Shown here: positions 1-8,220 of the stretch, one piece after another
Layout of the letters: the number at the start of each line of letters is the position of its first letter
Numbering within the stretch: position 1 is the first letter of the stretch
NCBI GenBank assembly: GCA_009363175.1
Contig: CP045205.1
Location: forward strand, 5,381,432-5,445,431
Source of the DNA: Citrobacter telavivensis
GTDB taxonomy: Bacteria; Pseudomonadota; Gammaproteobacteria; Enterobacterales; Enterobacteriaceae
DNA length: 64,000 nucleotides
Direction: 5' to 3'
Made by a program: the position numbers and the translations under genes
Notes under the pieces: generated by a model
Told to the model about the DNA's origin: nothing
Database searches by the model: none
What the model saw: the letters and a program-made list of their open reading frames with translations, nothing else

Positions 1-716
1 CGGGGTATATCGCTCAGACCCACGGCGATCAGGGACTGGCCTCTGACCCGATTAAAGCGTACTTCAGCGGCACGGCAGGCCAGAGCTTCGGCGTCTGGAA
101 CGCGGGCGGCGTGGAGCTGTATCTGACCGGCGATGCCAACGATTATGTCGGTAAAGGCATGGCGGGCGGCCTGCTGGCGGTACGTCCTCCGGTTGGTTCC
201 GCTTTCCGCAGCCATGAGGCGAGCATCATCGGTAACACCTGCCTGTATGGTGCGACCGGTGGTCGTTTGTATGCCGCAGGGCGAGCAGGTGAACGTTTCG
301 GGGTACGTAACTCCGGCGCGATCACCGTGGTGGAAGGGATTGGCGACAACGGTTGTGAATACATGACCGGCGGGATCGTCTGTATCCTCGGCAAAACCGG
401 GGTGAACTTCGGCGCAGGCATGACGGGTGGGTTCGCCTACGTGCTGGACGAAGACGGCGAATTCCGTAAACGCGTGAACCCAGAACTGGTCGAAGTACTG
501 GGCGTTGATGAACTGGCTATCCACGAAGAGCATCTGCGTGGCCTGATCACCGAACACGTGCAGCATACCGGTTCGCAGCGCGGAGAAGAGATTCTGGCCA
601 ACTGGTCAGCCTTCGCCAACAAATTCGCGCTGGTTAAACCGAAGTCCAGTGATGTGAAAGCACTGTTGGGTCACCGTAGTCGTAGCGCAGCAGAGCTGCG
701 CGTGCAGGCGCAGTAA
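1..716 (+). CDS. gltB: Glutamate synthase large subunit, C-terminal fragment
   Basis: Partial gene cut by the left edge; reading starts at base 3 and gives 237 residues ending in a TAA stop. GltB is the large subunit of NADPH glutamate synthase (GOGAT), which passes ammonia from glutamine to 2-oxoglutarate to make glutamate. The visible part is the C-terminal GXGXG domain: a right-handed helix rich in repeated Gly motifs (GGVELYLTGDANDYVGKG, GGRLYAAGRAGERFGVRNSG, GGFAYVLDEDGEF). gltD follows 12 bp downstream on the same strand, the usual gltBD operon order. Identity is inferred from the domain and from gltD. Confidence 0.97.
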   Translation, partial: GYIAQTHGDQGLASDPIKAYFSGTAGQSFGVWNAGGVELYLTGDANDYVGKGMAGGLLAVRPPVGSAFRSHEASIIGNTCLYGATGGRLYAAGRAGERFGVRNSGAITVVEGIGDNGCEYMTGGIVCILGKTGVNFGAGMTGGFAYVLDEDGEFRKRVNPELVEVLGVDELAIHEEHLRGLITEHVQHTGSQRGEEILANWSAFANKFALVKPKSSDVKALLGHRSRSAAELRVQAQ

Positions 717-728
717 GGGGTAGCAACA

Positions 729-2147
729 ATGAGTCAGAACGTATACCAGTTTATCGACCTGCAGCGTGTTGATCCGCCGAAGAAGCCGCTGAAGATCCGC
801 AAAATCGAGTTTATTGAAATCTACGAACCGTTTTCAGAAGGTCAGGCAAAAGCGCAGGCAGACCGCTGTCTGTCCTGCGGCAACCCGTACTGTGAGTGGA
901 AATGTCCGGTTCATAACTATATTCCAAACTGGCTGAAGCTCGCCAATGAAGGACGAATCTTTGAAGCAGCGGAACTGTCTCACCAGACCAATACGCTGCC
1001 CGAAGTGTGCGGACGCGTGTGCCCACAGGACAGACTCTGCGAAGGTTCCTGTACGCTGAACGATGAGTTTGGCGCCGTCACCATCGGCAACATCGAGCGT
1101 TATATCAATGATAAAGCGTTTGAAATGGGCTGGCGTCCGGATATGACCGGCGTTCGCCAGACCGACAAACGGGTGGCGATCATCGGCGCCGGCCCGGCTG
1201 GACTGGCCTGTGCCGACGTGTTAACCCGCAACGGTGTGAAGGCCGTGGTGTTTGACAGGCATCCGGAGATCGGCGGCCTGCTGACTTTTGGCATTCCGGC
1301 CTTCAAACTGGAAAAAGAGGTGATGACCCGCCGCCGTGAAATTTTCACCGGTATGGGGATCGAGTTCAAACTGAACGTGGAAGTGGGTCGTGATGTACAG
1401 CTCGACGACCTGCTGAAAGAGTACGATGCGGTATTCCTCGGCGTCGGCACCTATCAGTCCATGCGCGGCGGGCTGGAAAACGAAGATGCCGATGGCGTAT
1501 TCGATGCCCTGCCGTTCCTGATCGCCAACACCAAGCAGATCATGGGCTTTGGTGAAACCACCGACGAGCCGTACGTCAATATGGAAGGGAAACGCGTGGT
1601 GGTGCTGGGCGGCGGCGATACCGCCATGGACTGCGTGCGGACCTCCGTTCGTCAGGGCGCAACGCACGTCACCTGCGCCTATCGTCGTGATGAAGAGAAC
1701 ATGCCGGGCTCCCGCCGCGAAGTGAAGAACGCGCGCGAGGAAGGCGTTGAGTTCCAGTTCAACGTGCAGCCGCTGGGCGTGGAAGTAAACGCCAATGGTA
1801 AGGTCTGCGGCGTGAAAATGGCGCGTACCGAAATGGGTGCGCCGGATGCGAAAGGCCGCCGCCGTGCGGAGATCGTAGCGGGTTCCGAGCACATCGTGCC
1901 GGCAGATGCCGTGGTCATGGCGTTTGGTTTCCGTCCTCACAGCATGGAGTGGCTGGCGAAACACAGCGTCGAACTGGATTCTCAGGGTCGAATCATCGCC
2001 CCGGAAGGCAGCGACAACGCTTTCCAGACCAGCAACCCGAAAATCTTCGCCGGTGGTGACATTGTGCGCGGTTCGGATCTGGTGGTTACCGCCATTGCCG
2101 AAGGGCGCAAAGCAGCTGACGGGATCATGAACTGGCTGGAAGTGTAG
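729..2147 (+). CDS. gltD: Glutamate synthase small subunit
   Basis: GltD (472 aa, full family length) is the beta subunit of NADPH-dependent glutamate synthase. It takes electrons from NADPH through FAD and Fe-S clusters to GltB. The N-terminal third carries two Cys-rich clusters (CLSCGNPYCEWKCPVHNY near residue 50 and CGRVCPQDRLCEGSC near 95). An FAD dinucleotide-binding fold follows (GAGPAGLACADVL near 155), then an NADPH-binding fold (VVLGGGDTAMDCVR near 295) and a C-terminal FAD segment (FAGGDIVRGSDLV). The start has a GGGG ribosome binding site directly after the gltB stop. K-12 has gltF and fimbrial-type genes after gltD; here yhcG follows directly. Confidence 0.98.
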   Translation: MSQNVYQFIDLQRVDPPKKPLKIRKIEFIEIYEPFSEGQAKAQADRCLSCGNPYCEWKCPVHNYIPNWLKLANEGRIFEAAELSHQTNTLPEVCGRVCPQDRLCEGSCTLNDEFGAVTIGNIERYINDKAFEMGWRPDMTGVRQTDKRVAIIGAGPAGLACADVLTRNGVKAVVFDRHPEIGGLLTFGIPAFKLEKEVMTRRREIFTGMGIEFKLNVEVGRDVQLDDLLKEYDAVFLGVGTYQSMRGGLENEDADGVFDALPFLIANTKQIMGFGETTDEPYVNMEGKRVVVLGGGDTAMDCVRTSVRQGATHVTCAYRRDEENMPGSRREVKNAREEGVEFQFNVQPLGVEVNANGKVCGVKMARTEMGAPDAKGRRRAEIVAGSEHIVPADAVVMAFGFRPHSMEWLAKHSVELDSQGRIIAPEGSDNAFQTSNPKIFAGGDIVRGSDLVVTAIAEGRKAADGIMNWLEV

Positions 2148-2157
2148 TAAACCTTTC

Positions 2158-2205
2158 TGACTCCCCTGCCCCGAGAACTCGCTCAGGGATGGGGAGTCAC
2201 TCTTG
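2158..2205 (+). terminator. Probable gltBD terminator
   Basis: A 9-bp perfect stem, TGACTCCCC at 2158-2166 pairing with GGGGAGTCA at 2191-2199, starts 11 bp after the gltD stop and encloses a 24-nt loop with a further short CCC/GGG pairing. It is followed by a T-rich stretch (CTCTTGTTC) rather than a clean T run, so it may be a processing or Rho-related hairpin instead of a strong intrinsic terminator. Confidence 0.5.
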
Positions 2206-2356
2206 TTCTTCACATTATCCCACCTCCATTCTTCGAAAGCGGCTCGCAAATATCGCCGTAAGTGGATGTAATGGGCTGAGAAGAATTGACCGCATATCCC
2301 TTAAGTATACTGATAGCGATATATTTTCAATTCGTAACTATCATGTCAGGGATAAT

Positions 2357-3457
2357 ATGATGGCAACAACATCAGCACAACACACAGACGATTATCAGCA
2401 AATCCACGACGGCATTATCCATCTGTTGGATACCGCCAGGACAGAGACCGTCCGCAACATCAACGCGATCATGACGGCGACGTACTGGGAAATTGGCCGA
2501 CGCATTGTCGAGTTTGAGCAGGGCGGAGAAGCACGGGCAGCTTATGGTACTCAACTGATTGAGCAACTGTCCGTTGATTTAACCCGGCGCTATAAACGAG
2601 GTTTCTCAACCGGAAACCTGCGTCAAATTAGAGCTTTTTATCTTTATTTTCAGCATATTGAAATTCACCAGACGGTGTCTGGTGAATCTATAAATCTCAT
2701 ACAACTCGCCAGGATATTCCCGTTGCCCTGGTCAGCCTATGTCCGGCTCCTGTCGGTTAAAAACGCAGATGCCCGCACCTTTTACGAGAAAGAGACATTA
2801 CGCAACGGTTGGTCGGTACGACAACTCGATCGGCAAATCGCTTCTCAGTTTTATGAACGGACAATGCTGTCTCATGATAAACCCGCATTGCTGCAACAGG
2901 CCGCACTCACCGTGCCCGACGTCTTACCAGAACACGCAATACGCGATCCCTTTATTCTCGAATTCCTCGAACTAAAGGATGTGTATTCGGAATCCGATCT
3001 GGAAGAAGCACTGATAAATCATCTGATGGAGTTTATGCTTGAGCTCGGTGACGATTTCGCTTTTGTCAGCCGCCAGCGCCGATTGCGCATTGACGATAGC
3101 TGGTTTCGCGTCGACCTGCTTTTCTTCCATCGCCGCTTGCGCTGTCTGTTAGTCGTTGACCTGAAAGTGGGAAAATTCAGCTATGCCGACGCAGGACAAA
3201 TGAACATGTACCTGAACTACGCTAAAGAGCACTGGACAATGCCTGGGGAAAATCCGCCAGTCGGGTTAATCCTGTGTGCGGGAAAAGGAGCTGGAGAAGC
3301 ACACTACGCGCTGAACGGTTTACCGAATACTGTGATGGCAAGCGAGTACAAAGTGCAATTACCTGACGAAAAATTACTGGCAGATGAACTCATCCGTTCG
3401 CAAATAGCACTGACAGCGCAGAAAATTGAATCCTCAGAAACGCGTTTGACGGAATGA
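2357..3457 (+). CDS. yhcG: PDDEXK nuclease-like DUF1016 protein
   Basis: Product of 366 aa if translation starts at 2357 (ATGATGGCAACA), preceded by an AGGGA ribosome binding site. The frame stays open back to 2189, but that part is low-complexity and not family-like. The N-terminal two-thirds is the DUF1016 N domain (near YWEIGRRIVEFEQGG, RQIRAFYLYF). The C-terminal third is a PDDEXK-type nuclease fold (FRVDLLFFHRRLRCLL, then DLKVGKFSYADAGQMNMYL, ending near LPDEKLLADELIRSQ). The catalytic triplet reads D...DLK, as I remember it for K-12 YhcG. Relatives are often carried near restriction genes and mobile elements; the biological role is not established. It converges on nanQ, as in K-12, and no methylase or partner is adjacent. 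Confidence 0.85.
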   Translation: MMATTSAQHTDDYQQIHDGIIHLLDTARTETVRNINAIMTATYWEIGRRIVEFEQGGEARAAYGTQLIEQLSVDLTRRYKRGFSTGNLRQIRAFYLYFQHIEIHQTVSGESINLIQLARIFPLPWSAYVRLLSVKNADARTFYEKETLRNGWSVRQLDRQIASQFYERTMLSHDKPALLQQAALTVPDVLPEHAIRDPFILEFLELKDVYSESDLEEALINHLMEFMLELGDDFAFVSRQRRLRIDDSWFRVDLLFFHRRLRCLLVVDLKVGKFSYADAGQMNMYLNYAKEHWTMPGENPPVGLILCAGKGAGEAHYALNGLPNTVMASEYKVQLPDEKLLADELIRSQIALTAQKIESSETRLTE

Positions 3458-3485
3458 TGAACGGAAGGAATATAAAAACGTAAAT

Positions 3486-3513
3486 CCGGATGGTAAAAAC
3501 CATCCGGCCTTTT
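3486..3513 (+). terminator. Terminator after yhcG
   Basis: A 9-bp perfect stem (CCGGATGGT / ACCATCCGG) with an AAAA loop is followed by CCTTTTC, 28 bp after the yhcG stop. The arms look like a REP core (CCGGATGG). The T run lies only on the plus side, so it most likely ends yhcG transcripts facing nanQ. Confidence 0.7.
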
Positions 3514-3980
3514 CATGCGGCTAACAGGCTGGCGCGCACCTTCACGACAACTTTCTTAATCTCTTTCGGTTCACCAACACAGCATCCTGGCTTGTGTGGT
3601 TCTCCTGGCATAAACACCGCGAACATACCAGGCTGTAGGGAAATGGTCTGGCAATCAGCAATCTCACGGCAAAGCTGATAGTCCTCTTCTACATGCACCT
3701 CTTCACACTGGCGCGCGGAATCGACCACGCCGAACTGAATACGCTCCTCCCCGGTCAGTAATAGCTGGATATCGATATACTGCTCGTGCCGCTCTGCCTT
3801 TTTCTCTGTGGACGATTGCGTGGCAAACTGCATCACATTCATAAAGATATCGTCCCCGCGTAGCTCAACGCGACCAGGGGCTTGCTCTTGTGGTCTGGCG
3901 GTCAACGCCAGCGTCAGCGCCTCTTCCAGTACAGGATGCAGACCCGCTGCGGACAACGAACTAACTTCACCCAATATCAT
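3513..3980 (-). CDS. nanQ: N-acetylneuraminate anomerase (DUF386/YhcH family)
   Basis: Protein of 155 aa with the beta-barrel DUF386 fold. Recognisable blocks are DIFMNVMQFATQSS, RHEQYIDIQLLLTGEERIQF and FAVFMPGEPHKPGC, which supply the His and Glu metal ligands of the family. NanQ is reported to speed interconversion of sialic acid anomers, giving the open form that NanA cleaves. Its ATG overlaps the nanK stop by 4 bp (ATGA), so it is the last gene of the nan operon and is probably translationally coupled. It was formerly named yhcH. Confidence 0.93.
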   Translation of the reverse strand: MILGEVSSLSAAGLHPVLEEALTLALTARPQEQAPGRVELRGDDIFMNVMQFATQSSTEKKAERHEQYIDIQLLLTGEERIQFGVVDSARQCEEVHVEEDYQLCREIADCQTISLQPGMFAVFMPGEPHKPGCCVGEPKEIKKVVVKVRASLLAA

Positions 3981-4852
3981 CCTTTTTCTCCCTGTGCTAA
4001 CAATGCCGCGCCCAGCAGTCCCGCGTCGTGACGGTAGTGTGCTGCGCTTAATTCAACGTGATAAACCGGGGGCATCTGTTCGAGACAGGCGCGGACCTGC
4101 GCCAGATACCCTTGCGCCAGTCCAACGCTGCCGCCGACAACCACCCGCTGGCAATCGGTGATCGCTTTCGTATCGGCTATCAGCCGCGCCAGCACCTGTG
4201 CGGAGTATGCGACCAGACGACTGGCCTGTTCATCACCCTCTGCCGCACGGGAAAAAATGGTTTTCGCATCACATCCGGCGAGCGCCCCTTGTGCCGCTGC
4301 GGCAATCCCGCGCCCCGACGCGATCGCCTCGACGCACCCCACCCGCCCGCAGCCGCACACCGGTCCATTAGGATCCGCGAGGGTATGTCCCAGGTGTCCG
4401 GCCAGGCCGCCAGTGCCGGTAACTAAACGACCGCCGCTGATCACCCCTCCGCCCACACCGGTTGAAACGGTGATAAACACCATATCGCGCGTATCATCGG
4501 CCATGGCGTGATACTCCGCCCATGCGGCGGCCTGTGCATCGTTGACCGCCAGCGTTGGTAAACGGGTGAGGGCTTCTAACGTCTGCACCAGCGGAAAGTG
4601 AAGCAATCCGCCCAGGTTCCCCGGGTTAATCGCCAGCAGATTCCCTTCACGAATAATCCCCGTCGAAGCAATTGCCACCCGATGCGCCTGTGCCTGCAAC
4701 GGTTGCACCAGCGTTTTCAGCGCGTCGCACAGTGCCTGCGACGTTTTACTGGCAGGCGTGGGCAGCTCGCGACGTTCGCGAATCTGCAAATCATCCTCCA
4801 CCAGCGCGGCGGCAAGTTTCGTGCCGCCAACATCAATTGCCAGTGTCGTCAT
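3977..4852 (-). CDS. nanK: N-acetylmannosamine kinase (ROK family)
   Basis: NanK (291 aa) phosphorylates N-acetylmannosamine released by NanA to give ManNAc-6-phosphate. The ATP-binding motif DVGGTKLAAAL is at the N-terminus. The ROK signature is around residues 150-180: AGHLGHTLADPNGPVCGCGR, continuing to GCVEAIASGRGI, with the CXCGXXGCXE zinc cluster and its upstream His. It overlaps nanE (4 bp, ATGA) on one side and nanQ (4 bp) on the other, so the three form one tightly coupled unit. Confidence 0.95.
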   Translation of the reverse strand: MTTLAIDVGGTKLAAALVEDDLQIRERRELPTPASKTSQALCDALKTLVQPLQAQAHRVAIASTGIIREGNLLAINPGNLGGLLHFPLVQTLEALTRLPTLAVNDAQAAAWAEYHAMADDTRDMVFITVSTGVGGGVISGGRLVTGTGGLAGHLGHTLADPNGPVCGCGRVGCVEAIASGRGIAAAAQGALAGCDAKTIFSRAAEGDEQASRLVAYSAQVLARLIADTKAITDCQRVVVGGSVGLAQGYLAQVRACLEQMPPVYHVELSAAHYRHDAGLLGAALLAQGEKG

Positions 4853-5538
4853 AGCACCGCCTTTTTCAGCGCCGTGTTATACCACTCGCAGATGTGCTCC
4901 AGCCGGGTAATTGCAGATCCGACCGTCACCGCCCAGGCACCGTGTCGCATCGCTTCACCAGCCTGCGCTGGGGTGTTGTAACGGCCTTCGGCAATCACCC
5001 GACAACCGGCTTCGCTCAGCGCTTTCACCAGCGCCAGATCCGGCTCTGCAGGCGTTTCTGCCGTGGTGTAACCCGAAAGCGTGGTGCCAATAATTTCTGC
5101 ACCGAGCGCCTGACAGGCCAGACCGTCCTTCAGCGAGGAGCAATCGGTCATTGCCAGCAACTGGTGATGATGAATACGGGTCAGCAGCGCTGCAACCGGC
5201 ACCGGACGCACACGGTCAGTCCCGTCAATCGCAATAATGTCCGCACCGGCCTGCGCCAGCGCATCGACATCCTCCAGAAACGCGGTAATGCGCACCGGAG
5301 AATCCGCAAGATCGCGCTTGAGAATGCCAATTATCGGTACGGAAACGACGGCACGCGTCGCCTTCAGATTCTCAACACCTTCAATACGCAACGCGACGGC
5401 ACCCGCCTGCTCTGCCGCCAGCGCCATCGCCGCCACAATCTCAGGTTTATCCAGTGGGCTGCCGGGAACCGGCTGGCAGGAGACAATCAGACCACCCTGC
5501 GCGGCAATGTTTTTATCCAGTTGTGCAAGTAACGACAT
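4849..5538 (-). CDS. nanE: N-acetylmannosamine-6-phosphate 2-epimerase
   Basis: NanE (229 aa, the usual length) converts ManNAc-6-P to GlcNAc-6-P, which then enters amino sugar catabolism. It has a TIM-barrel fold; blocks seen are GGLIVSCQPVPGSPLDKPE, VPIIGILKRDL, ADIIAIDGTDRVRP, DCSSLKDGLACQALGAEIIG and VIAEGRYNTPAQAGEAMRHG. The start at 5538 (MSLLAQLDKNIAAQGG) is chosen over an in-frame ATG 42 bp upstream because AAGGGAAGAG sits just before it and the protein then matches the family length. It overlaps nanK by 4 bp. Confidence 0.96.
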   Translation of the reverse strand: MSLLAQLDKNIAAQGGLIVSCQPVPGSPLDKPEIVAAMALAAEQAGAVALRIEGVENLKATRAVVSVPIIGILKRDLADSPVRITAFLEDVDALAQAGADIIAIDGTDRVRPVPVAALLTRIHHHQLLAMTDCSSLKDGLACQALGAEIIGTTLSGYTTAETPAEPDLALVKALSEAGCRVIAEGRYNTPAQAGEAMRHGAWAVTVGSAITRLEHICEWYNTALKKAVL

Positions 5539-5585
5539 ACCTCTTCCCTTACGAATGCTGCCCGGTACAGGACCGGGCAAGTGGA

Positions 5586-7076
5586 TTAACTTTTGCTTTT
5601 GACTAAAGGGCTTTTATCACCGCCGAACGGGATGGCACCGCTAAACGGTTTACCGTCGATAGCGTCATGGGTACGCAGCGCCTCAGGTCGCAGCCAGCGC
5701 TGGACGCGGGACGGCATATCCAGACCAATCAGCAGGATCACCACAAAGGTCAGGCTGAAAGAGAGCGATCCCAACGCGGTCCCCAGATCCAGACGCTGGG
5801 CAATCAGCGCCCCCAGAATCGGTGCCAATGCCCCGCCGAGCGCCCCGACGTTATAGGTGAAGCCCAGACCGGCCGCACGCTGATCGGTATCGAAATAGCC
5901 GCCAATCAATTTCGGCAAGATCCCGGAGATCCCTTGTCCCAGCATCTGCTGGAAAAACAGCAGAAAGCCGAGCACCCAGACGTTAGTACCACCTATCGCA
6001 AACACCGGAATGATCAGCACCTGTGAGGCCAGCAAGCTGCACACATAAGCTTTGCGGGTCCCCAGCCAGTCTCCGAGGAAGCCACCCACGCAGCAACCGA
6101 CCGCGGCGCCAAAGCCGCTAAAGAAGAGCACGCGCGCCACGGTGGAAGGATCGTATGCCAGTTCAGTTTTCAGATAGGTAGGCAACAGCGCCTGAATCGG
6201 CCACGAGTAGAGGAAAGCAAACAAGACGACAACCATGAGCGTGACGCCCGTCGGCCAGCGCTTGCCGCTGCTTTGTACCATGAAGCTGATGAAGATCACC
6301 GCACACAGCAAACCCAGTACCGCGACAATCGCCGCATTTTGCAGGTCGCCGGCAAAGCAGAACCACAGTGCCGCCGCCGCTGCTATTGTCATCAGAATGT
6401 TGACGACGCGATGCTCACCCCGATAGAGAATATCAACCATCGTACGTACCGGCGCTTTGCCTGCATGCTTCTCTTTCCAGTCCTCAGCTTCCGGTATGTT
6501 TTTCCGCAGCCAGAGGGCAAAAATAATCGGCAGAATGCCAATGAAGAACAGCGCGCGCCAGCCCCAGACCGGCACAACCAGGCTGTAGACCTGAGCCGCA
6601 ATCACGGCGCCAACGGAGAAGCCCGAGATAAGAAAACCACTGGCCTTATTACGCAGATGCTTCGGCCAGCTTTCAATAACATAGGTTGCACTGGAGCCGT
6701 ATTCGCCCGCCATCCCCATGCCAATCACCAGTCGGGCGATAAACATGGTGGTGTAACCCGGCGCAAAACCACAGGCCAGCGTCCCCATTGAAAACAGAAT
6801 AATACTGGTGACCATTGCCAGACGGCGTCCATAACGGTCGCCCATTGCGCCCAGCATTAACCCGCCAAACCAGCGGGAAATAAAAGCTGCCGAAATCAGA
6901 CTCGCCGCCTGAACCGTCGTCAGCCCAAATTCTCCCTGTACTTCCGTCAGCACAAGGGCAATCAACACAAAATCAAAACCATCCAGCAAATATCCCAGCC
7001 ATGCGGCGGAGAATGCCCGCCATTGTGCCCGGTTGAGATGGCGATACCACGGGATGCTTTGGGTAGAAGTACTCAT
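5586..7076 (-). CDS. nanT: Sialic acid transporter, MFS
   Basis: NanT (496 aa) is the inner-membrane proton symporter for N-acetylneuraminate. It has the major facilitator fold with two extra central membrane segments, giving about 14 helices, and the MFS loop motif GAMGDRYGRRLAM after helix 2. RLVIGMGMAGEYGSSATYVI marks helices 4-5. GGGAGAG ribosome binding site 5 bp before the ATG. It lies between nanA (with a REP pair in the gap) and nanE (47-bp gap), as in K-12. Confidence 0.96.
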   Translation of the reverse strand: MSTSTQSIPWYRHLNRAQWRAFSAAWLGYLLDGFDFVLIALVLTEVQGEFGLTTVQAASLISAAFISRWFGGLMLGAMGDRYGRRLAMVTSIILFSMGTLACGFAPGYTTMFIARLVIGMGMAGEYGSSATYVIESWPKHLRNKASGFLISGFSVGAVIAAQVYSLVVPVWGWRALFFIGILPIIFALWLRKNIPEAEDWKEKHAGKAPVRTMVDILYRGEHRVVNILMTIAAAAALWFCFAGDLQNAAIVAVLGLLCAVIFISFMVQSSGKRWPTGVTLMVVVLFAFLYSWPIQALLPTYLKTELAYDPSTVARVLFFSGFGAAVGCCVGGFLGDWLGTRKAYVCSLLASQVLIIPVFAIGGTNVWVLGFLLFFQQMLGQGISGILPKLIGGYFDTDQRAAGLGFTYNVGALGGALAPILGALIAQRLDLGTALGSLSFSLTFVVILLIGLDMPSRVQRWLRPEALRTHDAIDGKPFSGAIPFGGDKSPLVKSKS

Positions 7077-7106
7077 TTTACTCTCCCGACGATTTTTTTA
7101 TTGTAT

Positions 7107-7188
7107 TGCCGGATGGCGGCTTCGCCTTATCCGGCCTACGTATCGTGTTGTGTTTTGTAGGCCGGATAAGCATCAGCGCCATCCGGCA
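7107..7188. repeat. REP pair (BIME) between nanA and nanT
   Basis: Two facing REP units: TGCCGGATGGCGGCTTCGCC followed by TTATCCGGCCTACG, then TGTAGGCCGGATAAGCATC followed by AGCGCCATCCGGCA. Each can fold, and the pair forms a larger inverted structure. In an operon such elements commonly stabilise upstream mRNA, here nanA over nanT. Confidence 0.9.
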
Positions 7189-7193
7189 CCCCA

Positions 7194-8087
7194 TCAGGAA
7201 CGTTCCGCCATCAATTGTTCCGCCAGTGCTTTCAGCGCAGGCACGTATTTTTCCTCTACAGGGGCAAACGGCTTACGGCACAGTGGTACAGAAACCACGT
7301 CCATATAGTGCAGAACCGTTTTCAGCCCACGGAACACGCCGGCCTTAATAAGGAGATCGATAACCTTATTGCACTCTGTTTGCAGTTTTTGCGCCGTCCG
7401 GATGTCGCCTTCTTTGAGCGCTTTCACAATTCCCAGATATCGCCAGCCCATGATGTTGTAAGTGCTGCCGATACCACCGTCCGCTCCGGCCAGCAGGCCA
7501 GAAGCGAAAATTTCGTCATAACCGTTATAGAGCACCAGATCCGGATGCGCGCGGCGGATCTGTTCCATCTGAAACAGATCGCCCGACGTTTGTTTCAGTG
7601 CGCCAACGCCAGGCAATGTCACCAGCGTGTTGATCTGATCCAGCGTTAACTTCACGCCACTCAACGCCGGAATGTTATAGACCACCATCGGCAGGCCATC
7701 TGCTGAATCAATAATGGCCCGGTAATGATCGCAGTGTTCTTCAAAGCTGAACGGATAGTAGAACGGCGTTACCGCAGAGACGGCGTCAAAGCCGTAACGG
7801 TGCGCTGCGCGAGCGAGTTGCTGGCTCTCGTGAGTGCTGACCGTTCCAACATGAGCGATAAGCGTCACCTTGCCCTTCGCCTCTTCCGCGACCACTTCCA
7901 GCACCTGCTCCCTTTCCGCACAGTTCTGCACAAAGGCTTCGCCGGTAGAGCCACCGACGTACAGCCCATCAATACCCTGAGCGATGTTAAAACGCACCAG
8001 TCGGCGCAGGCTCTCAATATCCAGTTTTTGTTGGTTATCGAAGGGGGTTAACAACGCTGGCATCACGCCTCGTAAATCTTTTGCCAT
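7194..8087 (-). CDS. nanA: N-acetylneuraminate lyase
   Basis: NanA (297 aa) cleaves sialic acid to ManNAc and pyruvate, the first catabolic step. It is a class I aldolase TIM barrel of the DapA family: GGSTGEAF at 45-52, the catalytic Tyr137 in MVVYNIP, and the Schiff-base Lys165 in GALKQTSGD. The start at 8087 (MAKDLRGVM) has an AGAGGTC ribosome binding site and gives the standard length; an in-frame ATG 15 bp upstream has no support. It is the first gene of nanATEKQ, expressed from a promoter carrying NanR and CRP-like sites. Confidence 0.97.
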   Translation of the reverse strand: MAKDLRGVMPALLTPFDNQQKLDIESLRRLVRFNIAQGIDGLYVGGSTGEAFVQNCAEREQVLEVVAEEAKGKVTLIAHVGTVSTHESQQLARAAHRYGFDAVSAVTPFYYPFSFEEHCDHYRAIIDSADGLPMVVYNIPALSGVKLTLDQINTLVTLPGVGALKQTSGDLFQMEQIRRAHPDLVLYNGYDEIFASGLLAGADGGIGSTYNIMGWRYLGIVKALKEGDIRTAQKLQTECNKVIDLLIKAGVFRGLKTVLHYMDVVSVPLCRKPFAPVEEKYVPALKALAEQLMAERS

Positions 8088-8121
8088 AACGACCTCTGTC
8101 ATGATTAGTGTTATCTAACTG

Positions 8122-8144
8122 CATACCTTTATACCTGTTATACC
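8122..8144 (-). promoter_or_regulatory. NanR operator (three GGTATA repeats)
   Basis: On the minus strand the order is GGTATA-N3-GGTATA-N2-GGTATG, located 35-57 bp upstream of the nanA start. Tandem GGTATA hexamers are the known NanR binding pattern, with three copies giving strong repression in E. coli. A -10-like TATAAC overlaps the first copy (8142-8137), so bound NanR would block RNA polymerase. N-acetylneuraminate is the known inducer. Confidence 0.88.
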
Positions 8145-8165
8145 AGATCAAATAAGCAGCAGCAC
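8137..8165 (-). promoter_or_regulatory. Probable nanA promoter
   Basis: TATAAC (8142-8137) and GTGCTG (8165-8160) on the minus strand are separated by 17 bp. The -35 is poor, as expected of an activator-dependent promoter. The predicted start of transcription is near 8130. Confidence 0.55.
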
Positions 8166-8183
8166 AATACAGAACGCTTATAG

Positions 8184-8199
8184 TGCGATCTGCTTCACT
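8184..8199. promoter_or_regulatory. Candidate CRP site before nanA
   Basis: TGCGA-TCTGCT-TCACT matches 8 of 10 bases of TGTGA-N6-TCACA. Its centre is about 61 bp upstream of the start of transcription inferred from the -10, the normal class I activator position. CRP activation of nan genes is established in E. coli. Confidence 0.6.
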
Positions 8200-8220
8200 A
8201 AACGATCGTCAGGATCGCGA

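Noticed and set aside
1221..2249. 342-codon minus-strand open frame opposite gltD
   Set aside because: It is fully antisense to a well-conserved gene, has His- and Phe-rich composition typical of a shadow frame, and matches no family.
2189..2356. N-terminal extension of yhcG
   Set aside because: In frame, but it covers the gltBD hairpin and lacks a ribosome binding site; family similarity begins after the ATG at 2357.
2357..3457. Restriction-modification or toxin-antitoxin system around yhcG
   Set aside because: Neighbours are gltD and nanQ; no methylase, specificity subunit or antitoxin-like gene is adjacent, and yhdJ is 50 kb away.
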